A DNA stretch of 64,000 nucleotides from Speluncibacter jeojiensis (GCF_029589495.1 NZ_JAAIVF010000001.1:992001-1056000), one strand, 5' to 3'; shown: positions 25,577 to 34,985, counted from the stretch's first letter. Notes: generated by a model not told the origin, from the letters alone. Made by a program: numbers and translations.

Positions 25577-25653
25577 TTATCAGTAATTTGTACCGAAGTT
25601 GCTATGCAAATAGTGTGCTGTACTGGCCATTTATTGTACGATACATGTGTACA
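25577..25653. promoter_or_regulatory. Left end of the Tn554-like element with repeated TGTAC boxes
   Basis: The end begins TTATCAGTA. TGTAC occurs four times, at 25589, 25619, 25635 and 25648; the last two form TGTAC-N9-GTACA around the palindrome ACATGT. The stretch is clearly more AT-rich than its surroundings. The boxes may bind TnpA/TnpB, or the XRE protein encoded at 26521. Confidence 0.5.
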
Positions 25654-25739
25654 TCAAGACCGCCTTGCCTCACGAGAGCGAGAAATAATGTCGGCGTGTA
25701 CCTATTGCGACATAGGTTCGGATGTGAAATTCTTCCGGT

Positions 25740-26462
25740 ATGAAACTCACGGTGCAGGAGCAGTGCGACCAGTTGGTCGAACAGTTCTACGACGAGTTCG
25801 CCACGCTTCGTCGGGACGTGTCGGCGGCAGTGAAGGGCGTGGCCCGCGTGTGGGAGGAACATTTCCCGGACCCGACGGATATGCACGGAATGCTCTACTG
25901 CACCTCGGTGCGAGGTGTGTTGCTGCTCAATCGCGTTGGGGGTCCATGCAATCCGGACGAGGAACCACCGGCTGGGGTGGTGCGTACCCGGTACGGGCAG
26001 GGCATGTCGGTGGTGATCGGCGACGGCCGCGGGATGCGCAGCCGGGTACGCAAGGCGCCGGCGGAGTTCTTCCCGGAGCGGGGCGAGCGTTTGGTGATTC
26101 GCTATCCGAAGGATCGACCGGACGGGGCCGACGTGGTCACGCAGTTGCGCGGCGAATCAGCGGCGGACGCCGCGGAGGCCAGCCAGACTGTGCTGACTCA
26201 GGAGATGGCGACGTTACCGCGCACCGCGAACAACTTCGACTGGTTCGTGCTGTGGACTCTGTCCGAAGATGGGCTGCAGGTTCCCGACGTGTTCCTCGCT
26301 GCGGTGGTGGACATCGATTCGCCGTCGAAAGTAGTGATCTTGGCGTCAACTCCGTTGCCGCGCAAGGCACGACCCCAGGTTGTGGCCGACGAGCACGACG
26401 ACGACTTCGGTGGGTATTTCGGCGATCAGGGCGAGGAGGGTACCGGTTCGCCGAGCGCGTAG
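25740..26462 (+). CDS. Unknown protein paired with the XRE-ImmA protein
   Basis: I do not recognise this 240-aa protein. It has no signal peptide or membrane helix. The N-terminus is helical (VQEQCDQLVEQFYDEFATLR), the middle has a GVLLLNRVGG segment and basic patches (GRGMRSRVRKAPAEFFPE), and the last 35 residues are acidic (DEHDDDFGGYFGDQGEE). It lies 58 bp upstream of the XRE-ImmA/IrrE gene on the same strand, inside the mobile element. In other elements the partner of such a metalloprotease is a repressor or toxin that it controls. That is inference from position; this protein has no visible HTH. Confidence 0.6.
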   Translation: MKLTVQEQCDQLVEQFYDEFATLRRDVSAAVKGVARVWEEHFPDPTDMHGMLYCTSVRGVLLLNRVGGPCNPDEEPPAGVVRTRYGQGMSVVIGDGRGMRSRVRKAPAEFFPERGERLVIRYPKDRPDGADVVTQLRGESAADAAEASQTVLTQEMATLPRTANNFDWFVLWTLSEDGLQVPDVFLAAVVDIDSPSKVVILASTPLPRKARPQVVADEHDDDFGGYFGDQGEEGTGSPSA

Positions 26463-26520
26463 CCGGTCTGTCGGACCGGCTGGCTATGGTCGGGGCCGCT
26501 GGTGTTGAATCGGGGACGCT

Positions 26521-27753
26521 ATGACTACGTGCGAAGTATTCGGTCTCAGGGTGCGCCAGGCTCGACTGGTTCGTCGTCTGACGGCCAAGTCGGTTCTGGA
26601 AGACATGGGCTGGAAGGGTGCGCGGCTGACTCGGATGGAACGTTCCGAGGTGGCCACGATCACCATGGAGGAACTGCGCCGTCTGTCGGAGATATTCGCT
26701 TTTCCGGCAACGTTTTTCACCACCGCACCGGTATCACGGGTGGAACCGGAGGACCTGTCGTTCCGTGCGCCGAAGTCGACGTTGGAGTCGGAGAAGAATC
26801 GGATGGCGCAGATGATGGCGTTGTCAGGTGATTTTCTGCTGCAGTTGGATGCCCAACACAAACTTCCGCCGCTGCGGCTGACACCACGCACGGACCTCGA
26901 TCCGGCCGCGGCCGCGGCCGCGGCCCGCGAGCAGTTCGGCATTGGCCCCGATGCACCGATCACGGACCTGACGCATCTACTCGAGCGCCACGGTGTGCCG
27001 GTGATGATGCGTGGGGAGCGGTTCGGTGGGCAGGGATTGGAAGACAATCACCACGGCCGGTTGGAGAAGCACCTGGGGTGCTCGGCGTGGATCGGTGAGT
27101 TCAAGGAACGCCCACTGATTGCGTTGCGGGAGTTGGATTCATGGGAACGTACCCGTTGGACGGTCGCGCATGAACTGGGCCATCTGATGCTGCATGTGGG
27201 CATTCGGCAGGTGTCGGAGGAGCATGAGCGGCAGGCGTCACGATTCGCCTCGGAGTTCTTGGCGCCGTTCGCTGCGGCCTCACAGATGGTGCGGGGCGAG
27301 CCGTCGCTGGTGAATCTGCTGCCCGTCAAGGACCGGTGGGGTATCTCGCTGGGCGCACTTCTACCGCACTTCTACGGGTCCGGCGCAATGAGTACCGACC
27401 GGTACGAGATGCTACGCAAGCAGCTCTACACCCGCGTCAACACCGATACCGGGTTCACCTGGGGACGCACGGAACCGGGCTGGGACGATCGGGCACCGGA
27501 GCGCCCCCGACTGATGAGCAAGTGGATCGAGTTCATCTACGGGACCAGCTCGGCGAAAGAGATCGCGTTGGTACACAACATGATCTGGCCGGGCGATTTG
27601 ATCGTGGAGATCACCAAGGGGCAGCGGGTCGCGTCGACAGCACGAGCGTCGACGCCACGAGCAGCGAAGGACACGCCGACGCGGCGGCCACCGGTGGGCG
27701 ATGGTGTGGTCACCGATTTCGCCAGCTACCGCAGCCGTGAGCGGCAGGCCTGA
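26521..27753 (+). CDS. XRE-family regulator fused to an ImmA/IrrE metallopeptidase
   Basis: This 410-aa protein has an N-terminal XRE-type HTH (residues 5-65: LRVRQARLVRRLTAKSVLED, then RMERSEVATITMEELRRL) and a COG2856/ImmA-IrrE domain with the zinc motif HELGH in WTVAHELGHLMLH near residue 220 and a downstream Glu in the RQASRFASEFLAP segment. Such fusions cleave or relieve repressors in response to stress, for example ImmA of ICEBs1. A basic C-terminal tail follows. It ends 27 bp before tnpA and probably controls transposition or the neighbouring unknown gene. It could also be the regulatory half of a toxin-antitoxin or defence pair. Confidence 0.8.
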   Translation: MTTCEVFGLRVRQARLVRRLTAKSVLEDMGWKGARLTRMERSEVATITMEELRRLSEIFAFPATFFTTAPVSRVEPEDLSFRAPKSTLESEKNRMAQMMALSGDFLLQLDAQHKLPPLRLTPRTDLDPAAAAAAAREQFGIGPDAPITDLTHLLERHGVPVMMRGERFGGQGLEDNHHGRLEKHLGCSAWIGEFKERPLIALRELDSWERTRWTVAHELGHLMLHVGIRQVSEEHERQASRFASEFLAPFAAASQMVRGEPSLVNLLPVKDRWGISLGALLPHFYGSGAMSTDRYEMLRKQLYTRVNTDTGFTWGRTEPGWDDRAPERPRLMSKWIEFIYGTSSAKEIALVHNMIWPGDLIVEITKGQRVASTARASTPRAAKDTPTRRPPVGDGVVTDFASYRSRERQA

Positions 27754-27780
27754 CCGAGGCTGCAACGAAGGGGGTGCGGG

Positions 27781-28983
27781 GTGGCGCGAGCGCAGCGGGT
27801 CAGTTTCGATGACCGCCCGGACACCTTCCTTGTGGTCGGCGCGGACGAGTTGCCGATTCCTGCTGCTCGGGAGTACCTACGGTTCCTGTGCGCGAACGAC
27901 GCATCCCCGCACACGGTGCGCTCCTACGCACAGGGGTTGGCCCAGTGGTGGACGGTGCTCGAAGCCACCGGTGATCACTGGGATGACTTCCCCACAAGTC
28001 TGTTCGGGATGTTCCTGATCTATCTGCGGACCGGTGACCTGCCGGGGACGAACCGGATCGGGCAACCGGAGCGGAGGATGGCGGAGTCGTCGATCCAGCC
28101 GCGGGCGGCGGCGGTGTTGTCGATGTACCGGTATCACGCCGATGCGCACCTTCTCAACGTCCCGTATCAGCGGTTGTTCACCTCACACGGTCGCCGGTAC
28201 GGCAGCCGGTATCGCGGGTTCCTCGACGGGGTGGGGCCCACCCGGCAGTCGGATCGACCGATCTACCGCTCACGTGCCGCCACGGCGGCGCACACCCCGA
28301 TTCTGTTGCCGACACAGGTGAACACGATCCTCGACAGCTGCAGTGTTCAGGGAGACGACGGGTGGTCGGGTAGTGCTGCGGGGTTGCGGGATCGGCTGTT
28401 CTTCGCGGTGCTGGCCGAGACCGGGATGCGGATGGGTGAAGCGTTGTCGTTGCGCCACAGCGATGTCCATATCGGTGGTGGAGCTACACCGTTCGTCGAG
28501 ATCGCCGGGCGTGACGATCACCCGCACGGTGCCCGCGCGAAGTCCGGGGCCCGTCGTATCTACATCGGTGACGATCTGGCCGCCCTCTACAGCGAGTACG
28601 TGTGGCAGCTGGTCGCCCAGGGCGCCGATGTCGCGGTGAACGATCTAGCTACTCATTTCGTGTTCGTCAACCTCGCCCGCGGCACCCGCTACGGCCCGAT
28701 CCGCCCGGAAACGGTCTACGAGAAGGTCCGCTCGATCAAACGGCAACAGCCAGGACTGGTGCCCGCCGGGTGGACTCCGCACTGGCTGCGACACACCCAC
28801 GCGACCGCCCTGCTGCTGGCCGGTGTGCGTGAGCATGTGGTGATGCGGCGACTCGGTCACGCCGATGTCCAGACCACTCTCTCGATCTACGGATGGGTGA
28901 CCGAGGACGCCGAGATGCGCACACTCGCGCAGTGGCGCAACTTCGTCGCCGGATGGAAAGGACTCCACGATGGGCAGCCCTGA
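27781..28983 (+). CDS. tnpA: Tn554-type transposase A, tyrosine recombinase
   Basis: This 400-aa tyrosine recombinase has an N-terminal SAM-like domain (REYLRFLCANDASPHTVRSY) and catalytic residues Arg in TGMRMGEALSL (about 216), H-x-x-R in HWLRHTHATALL (about 333), His in LGHADVQTT and Tyr in LSIYGWV (about 369). All are intact. It is the first of three overlapping genes, as in Tn554. The GTG start has AAGGGGG upstream, and the last 14 bases overlap tnpB. Confidence 0.88.
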   Translation: MARAQRVSFDDRPDTFLVVGADELPIPAAREYLRFLCANDASPHTVRSYAQGLAQWWTVLEATGDHWDDFPTSLFGMFLIYLRTGDLPGTNRIGQPERRMAESSIQPRAAAVLSMYRYHADAHLLNVPYQRLFTSHGRRYGSRYRGFLDGVGPTRQSDRPIYRSRAATAAHTPILLPTQVNTILDSCSVQGDDGWSGSAAGLRDRLFFAVLAETGMRMGEALSLRHSDVHIGGGATPFVEIAGRDDHPHGARAKSGARRIYIGDDLAALYSEYVWQLVAQGADVAVNDLATHFVFVNLARGTRYGPIRPETVYEKVRSIKRQQPGLVPAGWTPHWLRHTHATALLLAGVREHVVMRRLGHADVQTTLSIYGWVTEDAEMRTLAQWRNFVAGWKGLHDGQP

Positions 28984-31213
28984 CAACACCCGGCGCAGTG
29001 TGGTGCCGGTGGCGGTGGCCGGGACGACGTGGGAGCTGCAGTGGTCGCGGGTACCCGCACAGTGGCGCACCCCGGTCTATCGGATCGACACCGCCCCAGC
29101 CGATTCGGTGTTCCTCCGGAACAGTTTCTACCTCCCCTCCCACCGCGGATCGGCCAGCCACGACTTCACCCCGGCCGATGTTCCGGAGCGGTTCGCCGAC
29201 GAGATCGCGTGGTGGGTGTGGGTGTGCGCCGACGAGGGGCAACGCAAGATCGAGCCGTCCCTGCTGAAATGGTGCGGTCTTGCGTTGACCGCTGCGGGCG
29301 CGGACTACCGGCACCGACATCACCGGCCGCCGGCGAGTATCACCGATCTGGAGGTGGCCTCGATCGTCTCGCATGCGCTGGTCGGGTTCGAGCAGCGCAA
29401 CGGTCGTCTCCCGGCGAAACGGGTGCGCCACAACATCACCCGGATGATCGGGCAACTGCACCTGTACCTGTCGGTGCGCTGCACCGACGCACCGTGGTGG
29501 TCCCACGACGTCTGGGACCTGCAGGCCGATCCCCGAATTCCGCAGCGCGAACACGAACCACGCCACGATCTGTCGGTGAACCTCGCCGCGATCGGGCCCG
29601 AGTGGCTGCGCGAAGGGGTGCGGTTCTGGCTGCGCACCGCACTGAGCACCGAACTGTTGCGCTGGTCCTCGGTCGTGGAACGGGCCCGCGACACCGCACG
29701 ACATCTCGGCAGGTTCGTCGACACTCACGGCTACACCGATCCACTCCTCGCCGACGATCCCGCCGAGCTGCGGACGATCTTCACCGACTTCTCTGCCTAC
29801 CTCCGATCACCGAACGCCTCCGCCACCCCGGGCAAGCCGTTGTCCGCCAGCGCCGTCGATGCAACGCAATCGCAGACACAGGTGTTCTACACGTTCATGG
29901 TCGACCACGCTCCCGAAGCCGCGGCCGCCACCGGCAACCCCCGCTGGTCGCAGATCACCGACACCCACACCCGGCTGTGGGGTCCGGCCTACCGCACCCG
30001 CCGCGGCAACCGCACCCGCGAGTTGACCTGGTACAGCACCGGCGACCTGCAACAGATGTTGTGCTACCTCGACGTACTCGCCGCCGAGACGGGCGAGCAG
30101 GTCACCATCACCCACCCCGACGACACCATCACCGTCGTCGCCGGGCTCGGCGACCCACAGGCAGCCCGGGTGTGGTTGTTGCAAGCCCTGACCGGACGGC
30201 GGGCATCGGAGATCCTGATGCTCGATTTCGATCCGCTGCAACCCATTCCGGGTGCGGATCGCCCCACCGTGTCCGATGGTGATGACGATGACCCGGATGC
30301 GTTCGTGGCGAAGCTGCGCTATCAGCAGACCAAGGTCGACGGCGTGGTCCCGACCATCCTCGTCGAGCAGGCCATCGTCAACGTCATCACCGAGCAGCAG
30401 CACTGGAGCCGCGACCGTTACCCGGACCTGACACCGAAGTATCTGTTCCTCGGAATCCGCCACCAGCACCAAGGACAGCGCCCACGCTCCTATGCCAGCT
30501 ACCGCACCTCGCTGAGCAGACTCGACGCGATCCATGGACTCACCGATACCGCCGGTCGTCCGTTGAGGTTCTCCCAGACCCACCGGCTGCGACACACCCG
30601 CGCCACCGAACTACTCAACGACGGTGTGCCGATCCATGTGGTGCAGCGCTACCTCGGCCATCGCAGCCCGGAAATGACGTTGCGGTACGCGGCAACACTG
30701 GCCGCGACCGCGGAGTCGGAGTTCCTCAAGCACAAGAAGATCGGCGCCCACGGCACCGAGATCGGTATCAGCCCGTCCGACATCTACGACATGACGCAAC
30801 TGTCGGCACGCACCGACCGCGTGCTACCCAACGGGGTGTGTCTGCTTCCACCGTTGAAGACCTGCGACAAGGGCAACGCATGCCTGTCGTGTGGGCACTT
30901 CGCCACTGACACCACTCACCTCGACGAACTGCTCGATCAACGCAGCAAAACCCGCGCGCTGATCGAAGTCCGCCGCCGCCAATACCGCGACAGAACCGGA
31001 CGCGAGCTCACAGACGACAATGTGTGGATCCACGAACGCCACCGCGAACTGGCGTCCCTCGACGCGATCATCGACCGCCTAAGCTCCGAACCCACCGACG
31101 ACACCAGTGTGGCCGGTGCGGGCACCAGTAACCGATTACCCTTGTTGCAGATCAGGACTCGCGGCAGCCACGAATCAGCGCTGCGCAAGGCCGACCCGGA
31201 GTCACCCCGATGA
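28970..31213 (+). CDS. tnpB: Tn554-type transposase B, large tyrosine recombinase
   Basis: This 747-aa recombinase is longer than ordinary integrases, as is Tn554 TnpB. The catalytic core has Arg in TGRRASEILML (about 409), H-x-x-R in HRLRHTRATELL (about 538), His in YLGHRSPEMT and Tyr in LRYAATLA (about 572). After the core comes a cysteine cluster, CDKGNACLSCGHF (about 630), that is characteristic of this family. The N-terminal 350 residues are not recognised otherwise. It overlaps tnpA by 14 bases and tnpC by four (ATGA). Confidence 0.88.
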   Translation: MGSPDNTRRSVVPVAVAGTTWELQWSRVPAQWRTPVYRIDTAPADSVFLRNSFYLPSHRGSASHDFTPADVPERFADEIAWWVWVCADEGQRKIEPSLLKWCGLALTAAGADYRHRHHRPPASITDLEVASIVSHALVGFEQRNGRLPAKRVRHNITRMIGQLHLYLSVRCTDAPWWSHDVWDLQADPRIPQREHEPRHDLSVNLAAIGPEWLREGVRFWLRTALSTELLRWSSVVERARDTARHLGRFVDTHGYTDPLLADDPAELRTIFTDFSAYLRSPNASATPGKPLSASAVDATQSQTQVFYTFMVDHAPEAAAATGNPRWSQITDTHTRLWGPAYRTRRGNRTRELTWYSTGDLQQMLCYLDVLAAETGEQVTITHPDDTITVVAGLGDPQAARVWLLQALTGRRASEILMLDFDPLQPIPGADRPTVSDGDDDDPDAFVAKLRYQQTKVDGVVPTILVEQAIVNVITEQQHWSRDRYPDLTPKYLFLGIRHQHQGQRPRSYASYRTSLSRLDAIHGLTDTAGRPLRFSQTHRLRHTRATELLNDGVPIHVVQRYLGHRSPEMTLRYAATLAATAESEFLKHKKIGAHGTEIGISPSDIYDMTQLSARTDRVLPNGVCLLPPLKTCDKGNACLSCGHFATDTTHLDELLDQRSKTRALIEVRRRQYRDRTGRELTDDNVWIHERHRELASLDAIIDRLSSEPTDDTSVAGAGTSNRLPLLQIRTRGSHESALRKADPESPR

Positions 31214-31596
31214 ACCCGCCGTCACCACAGGCGATCCGCGCCCTCAGCGAGGACGCTCGTCGCCGCTCCGCCGACTCCCGCCGACGCATCGAACGCGCCC
31301 TCCGAGATCTCGAGAAGTCGGACGCGGTGATCAACATCAACGTCATCGCGCAACGCGCCAAGGTGTCACGTAAGACGATCTACAAACATCACGACCTGCT
31401 TGCCAGGATCCGCGCCCACACCCGAACCGCCACCGCGATACCGGCGTCGGCTTCCGGCGGTGACAACGCGATCGTCGCCGCGCTACGCGCCCAACTCACC
31501 CACAAAGAAGCCGAGATACGTTCACTCAACGCCACACTGCGCGAGCGCGATTCAACTATCGCCAGACTTTACGGCCGCCTCGATTCGAGGATGTAG
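31210..31596 (+). CDS. tnpC: Tn554-type TnpC-like accessory protein (DUF6262-like)
   Basis: This 128-aa protein has a TetR-like HTH (VININVIAQRAKVSRKTIYKH, residues 37-58) and a C-terminal coiled coil (LRAQLTHKEAEIRSLNATLR). This matches the small third protein of Tn554-type elements, which in Tn554 affects orientation and frequency of transposition. It is translationally coupled to tnpB through ATGA. It is the last gene of the transposition operon; no clear terminator follows. Confidence 0.82.
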   Translation: MNPPSPQAIRALSEDARRRSADSRRRIERALRDLEKSDAVININVIAQRAKVSRKTIYKHHDLLARIRAHTRTATAIPASASGGDNAIVAALRAQLTHKEAEIRSLNATLRERDSTIARLYGRLDSRM

Positions 31597-32038
31597 GGCT
31601 TCAACACAGCGGCTCCAGGCGGCTGTGCGTGGGGGTGGTGGAACGCGCGCCCGCACAGCGAATGTGAGACAGGTGAGGCCACCTGTTCAATCAACACGCC
31701 GAGCAAAAACTTGTCGCCCCTAAATACCCCGAGGGAACACGGAACCGCTCTTGCGGCATCCGTGGACCGCCTCCCGGATGGCCGTCGGTCGGTCGCTCTG
31801 CAACCGCAGCTGCTGACCTACTCGACGCCGCCGCAGCCCCAGACCGCGACGACGTCTCGGTCAACCTGGCCCAGGGGCGACGCCGATCCAGCCGGTGGGC
31901 GGCGTCGGAGGCGAACACGGCGGGCCACACCAGCGCCGCAAATAGCTCGGACTGTCACCCTCACAATGTTGCCTGGCGAGTGTTTGCACTGCTCTCAGCG
32001 TTTATCCGCGGCGGCGCCTTGTCGAAATAGGTCACTGC
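31597..32038. other. Non-coding stretch between tnpC and the cargo operon
   Basis: About 440 bp with no protein-like frame. It ends convergently with the cargo genes. I see no repeat or strong hairpin. Confidence 0.5.
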
Positions 32039-32452
32039 TCACATCGCCGTTGCGGCTGCCTCGACGACAGTCTTGTCCTGCTCCCCGGTGCCGCCGCTGA
32101 CGCCGACCGCCCCGACGACCTGGCCGTTGTGCCGCAGCGGGACACCGCCGGCGAAGATCATGATGCGCCCGCCGTTGGAGGCGTGTATCCCGTAGAACTG
32201 CTCGCCCGGACCCGCGTTGGCCGCGAGGTCCTCGGTCGAGATGTCCAGCGCCCGCGCGGTGAACGCCTTGTTGATCGAGATGTCGATGCTGCCGATCCAG
32301 GCACCGTCCATCCGCACGTGGGCGACGAGGTTGCCGCCGGCATCGACCACCGCAATGTTCGACGGCGACTCGATTTCGGATGCTTTGGCCTGTCCGGCGG
32401 CGATGATCCGCTGCGCATCGTCGAGGGACACCGAGGTCTGGTTGATCGTCAT
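32039..32452 (-). CDS. GlcG/HbpS-like heme-binding-fold protein
   Basis: This 137-aa protein of the PF03928 family (GlcG/HbpS/DUF336) has the typical pattern: VSLDDAQRIIAAGQAKASEI, then NIAVVDAGGNLVAHVRMDGA, GIHASNGGRIMIFAGGVPL and GQVVGAVGVSGGT. HbpS of Streptomyces is a redox and heme sensor; GlcG itself has no settled role. It is the last gene of a three-gene operon after fdhA and the PfpI-like gene, overlapping the latter by four bases, so its job is probably linked to aldehyde or oxidative stress. Confidence 0.85.
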   Translation of the reverse strand: MTINQTSVSLDDAQRIIAAGQAKASEIESPSNIAVVDAGGNLVAHVRMDGAWIGSIDISINKAFTARALDISTEDLAANAGPGEQFYGIHASNGGRIMIFAGGVPLRHNGQVVGAVGVSGGTGEQDKTVVEAAATAM

Positions 32453-33009
32453 GACGCACCTGCCCCGAGCTTCGCGAACTGCTCGACGATGGCCTGACAG
32501 AACGCGGGCAGGTCGTCGGGCGAGCGGCTCGAGATCAGATTCCCGTCGATCGCGACCTCTTCGTCTACGACGTCGACCCCGGCGTTGCGCAGGTCGGTCC
32601 GCAGACTCGGGTATGAGGTGAGCGTTCTACCTTTGGCCACACCGGCCTCGATGAGGGTCCAGGGGCCGTGGCAGATTACCCCGACCGGCTTACCCGAGCC
32701 GACGAAGTCGCGCACGAACGACACCGCAGCCTCGTCGATTCGCAGCTTGTCCGGGTTCACCGTGCCGCCCGGCAGCAGCAAGGCGTCGTAGTCGTCGACC
32801 GCAGCATCGGATACGGCCCGGTCTACGGTGAACGTGCCGGCCGCGTCGAGGTCGTTGTTGCGTGCCTGGATTTCGCCGGTCTTCGTCGACAGCAGCTCCG
32901 TGTGCCCACCGGCTTGTTGCACCGCGGCGCGGGGTTGTTCGAGTTCGACTCTTTCGACCCCGTCGGCAGCGAGTATCGCGATCCGCTTGCCCTGCAATGT
33001 CATTGCCAT
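32449..33009 (-). CDS. DJ-1/PfpI family protein, glyoxalase III or protease-like
   Basis: This 186-aa protein has the DJ-1/PfpI fold with the nucleophile elbow VICHGPWTL (Cys near residue 111), the conserved Glu region GVERVELEQPRAA, and LLPGGTVNPDKLR. Members act as deglycases, glyoxalases or chaperones toward reactive carbonyls. I start it at ATG 33009, which has an excellent GAGAGGAG site seven bases upstream; a frame from 33042 overlapping the fdhA stop is also open. Its place after formaldehyde dehydrogenase fits a carbonyl-stress role. Confidence 0.85.
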   Translation of the reverse strand: MAMTLQGKRIAILAADGVERVELEQPRAAVQQAGGHTELLSTKTGEIQARNNDLDAAGTFTVDRAVSDAAVDDYDALLLPGGTVNPDKLRIDEAAVSFVRDFVGSGKPVGVICHGPWTLIEAGVAKGRTLTSYPSLRTDLRNAGVDVVDEEVAIDGNLISSRSPDDLPAFCQAIVEQFAKLGAGAS

Positions 33010-33038
33010 CGTTGTGCTCCTCTCATTCCCTGGCCGCA

Positions 33039-34178
33039 TCACGGATGCAGGAGGACTTTGGTCCAGCCGTCGTCGCGCGCGTCGAAGTGCTGATATCCGG
33101 ATTCGGCTTCGGCGAGCGGGAGTTCGTGGGAGACGATCCAGGACGGCTTTGCCCGGCCTTCGTGGATGAGGTCGCGCAGTTGCCGGTTGTAGTGCTTGAC
33201 GTTGGCCTGCCCGGTGCCGATCTTCTGGCCCTTGAACCAGAACTTGCCCATGTCGAACGCGATCTGACCGTTCTGTTGGAGTTTGTCCGACGCGTTGTCG
33301 TCCTGCGGCAAAAATATGCCCACGACACCGATGTGCCCGGTGAACCGCACCGAGTCGACCAGCCGGTTCATCGTCATCGCCGAATCCTCATTTCCCTGCG
33401 GATCGTGGGCTTGATAGCCGACGCATTCGCAGCCCTTGTCTGCGCCCTTACCGTTGGTCTGCTCCAACACCTGCTCGACCGGATCGCCCTTCGAGTCGTC
33501 GATCGGGATGACGCCGATCTCTTCGGCCAGGCGCAGCCGGTCGGGATGCCGGTCGACGATCATCACCTTGCTCGCACCCTGGATCATCGCCGAGTACGCG
33601 GCCATCAAACCCACCGGGCCAGCGCCGTAGACCACCATCGAATCGCCGGGCTGCATGTCGGCCAGCCGGGTGCAGTGCCATCCGGTCGGGAAGATGTCCG
33701 ACAGCATCACGTAGTCGGCTTCCTTCTCCTGTGCGTCTTCGGGCAACCGTAGACAGTTGAAATCGCCGAACGGCACCCGCAGATACTCGGCCTGTCCACC
33801 CGAGAACGGTCCCATCCCGGCGAACCCGTAGGCGGCGCCGGCCATCTTCGGGTCCGGATGCACCGTCAGGCAGTAGGCGGTCAAACCCTCTTCGCAGTTG
33901 CGACAGAAACCGCAGCCGATGTTGAAGGGAAGACACACCCGATCCCCCGGCGATACCTTGACTACCGCATTGCCGACCTCGGCGACGATGCCCATATTCT
34001 CGTGACCGAGCACCATGCCCTGCTCGAGATCGGTGCGGCCCTCGTACATGTGTAGATCCGACCCGCAGATATTGGTCGTGGTGATCTTCACAAGCACATC
34101 GGTCGGCGCCTCGATCTTGGCGTCTGGCACGTCCTTCACATGAACCTCACGAGGTCCGTCATACACAAGAGCTTTCAT
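33039..34178 (-). CDS. fdhA: Zinc-dependent formaldehyde dehydrogenase, glutathione-independent type
   Basis: This 379-aa medium-chain dehydrogenase is like Pseudomonas FdhA. Catalytic zinc ligands are Cys in NICGSDLH and His in LGHENMG. The structural zinc loop has GCGFCRNCEEGLTAYC. The Rossmann motif is VVYGAGPVGLMAA, and an insertion typical of the formaldehyde/aldehyde dismutase branch follows (NGKGADKGCECVGYQAHDPQG in outline). It probably oxidises formaldehyde or other aldehydes with tightly bound NAD. It is the first gene of the cargo operon, divergent from the monooxygenase-fold gene. Confidence 0.88.
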   Translation of the reverse strand: MKALVYDGPREVHVKDVPDAKIEAPTDVLVKITTTNICGSDLHMYEGRTDLEQGMVLGHENMGIVAEVGNAVVKVSPGDRVCLPFNIGCGFCRNCEEGLTAYCLTVHPDPKMAGAAYGFAGMGPFSGGQAEYLRVPFGDFNCLRLPEDAQEKEADYVMLSDIFPTGWHCTRLADMQPGDSMVVYGAGPVGLMAAYSAMIQGASKVMIVDRHPDRLRLAEEIGVIPIDDSKGDPVEQVLEQTNGKGADKGCECVGYQAHDPQGNEDSAMTMNRLVDSVRFTGHIGVVGIFLPQDDNASDKLQQNGQIAFDMGKFWFKGQKIGTGQANVKHYNRQLRDLIHEGRAKPSWIVSHELPLAEAESGYQHFDARDDGWTKVLLHP

Positions 34179-34533
34179 CTCAAATTCTCCCTATCTAAGC
34201 AACATTTCGGATGACGTCCGGTCACACAGCAACGGTGAAAAGCGAGGCATCAGCCGAACCAGTCGTTCAGGCGGGCGGCGTCTCGACGAACGAGACACGG
34301 CGAGTAAACGATGCTAAACCACCGATGCGCCAACGTGTTTCGCTGTGCGCTCTAGTAGACGGTGCCAGTCGAGGCGTGGAACTCCGTCCACTTCCGACTG
34401 TGCTCCTTCGACGTCATGATTGGAAGGGCTGGAGGAAATCAGTGTCGATTCGCAGCCTCGGACAGGGCCTTCCCATCGCCTCGCGAGGGTGTGATGCTGG
34501 TGGCTGTCCACTGCATCGACGAGGAGACTGCCC
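34179..34533. promoter_or_regulatory. Divergent control region of the cargo genes
   Basis: A 355-bp gap between fdhA (leftward) and the monooxygenase-fold gene (rightward) must hold both promoters. I cannot point to a clear operator. Confidence 0.45.
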
Positions 34534-34830
34534 ATGGCTACCAAAGCGCTACTAGTACGACTCGAGGCCAAGCCCGGCCAGGAAGACGCGGTCGAGGAAT
34601 TCCTTCTGTCGGCACTGCCTCTCGTCGAGCAGGAACCCGGCACCAAACCATGGTTCGCCGTCCGGTTCGGACCCTCGACGTTCGGCATCATCGACGCATT
34701 CCCCGACGCGGCGGCGCGTGATACGCATCTGAGCGGACCCGTCGGCAAGGCCCTCGGCGAGCGGGCCGACGAATTGTTCGCCTCACCGCCTGAGATCAGC
34801 GAGCTCGACGTACTCGCCAACAAACTCTGA
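34534..34830 (+). CDS. Antibiotic biosynthesis monooxygenase-fold (ABM) protein
   Basis: This 98-aa single ABM/dimeric ferredoxin-like domain has the beginning KALLVRLEAKPGQEDAVEEF, a conserved KPWFAVRFGPSTFGIIDAF strand and the ASPPEISELDVL end. Such proteins act as small oxygenases, heme-degrading enzymes or quinol monooxygenases, and many have no known substrate. It starts at ATG 34534 with GAGGAG upstream. It is the rightmost gene of the Tn554-like element, about 320 bp from its end. Confidence 0.8.
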   Translation: MATKALLVRLEAKPGQEDAVEEFLLSALPLVEQEPGTKPWFAVRFGPSTFGIIDAFPDAAARDTHLSGPVGKALGERADELFASPPEISELDVLANKL

Positions 34831-34985
34831 ACCACCGACTGGAAACAGCCCGCCCGCAAGCTCGACAGAACCCACGTCACTCACGCACCCGAACTCTGAT
34901 GTGACGTCGGGGCGGGGCCTCCGCTCCTCGGCACATCATGACAGGGGTATATGCGGACGCCTCATAGGGCGGCTTACTCGCGCAC

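Noticed and set aside
31711-32100. A 129-codon plus-strand frame after tnpC
   Set aside because: It lacks a ribosome site, has no recognisable pattern and overlaps the end of the GlcG/HbpS-like gene on the other strand.
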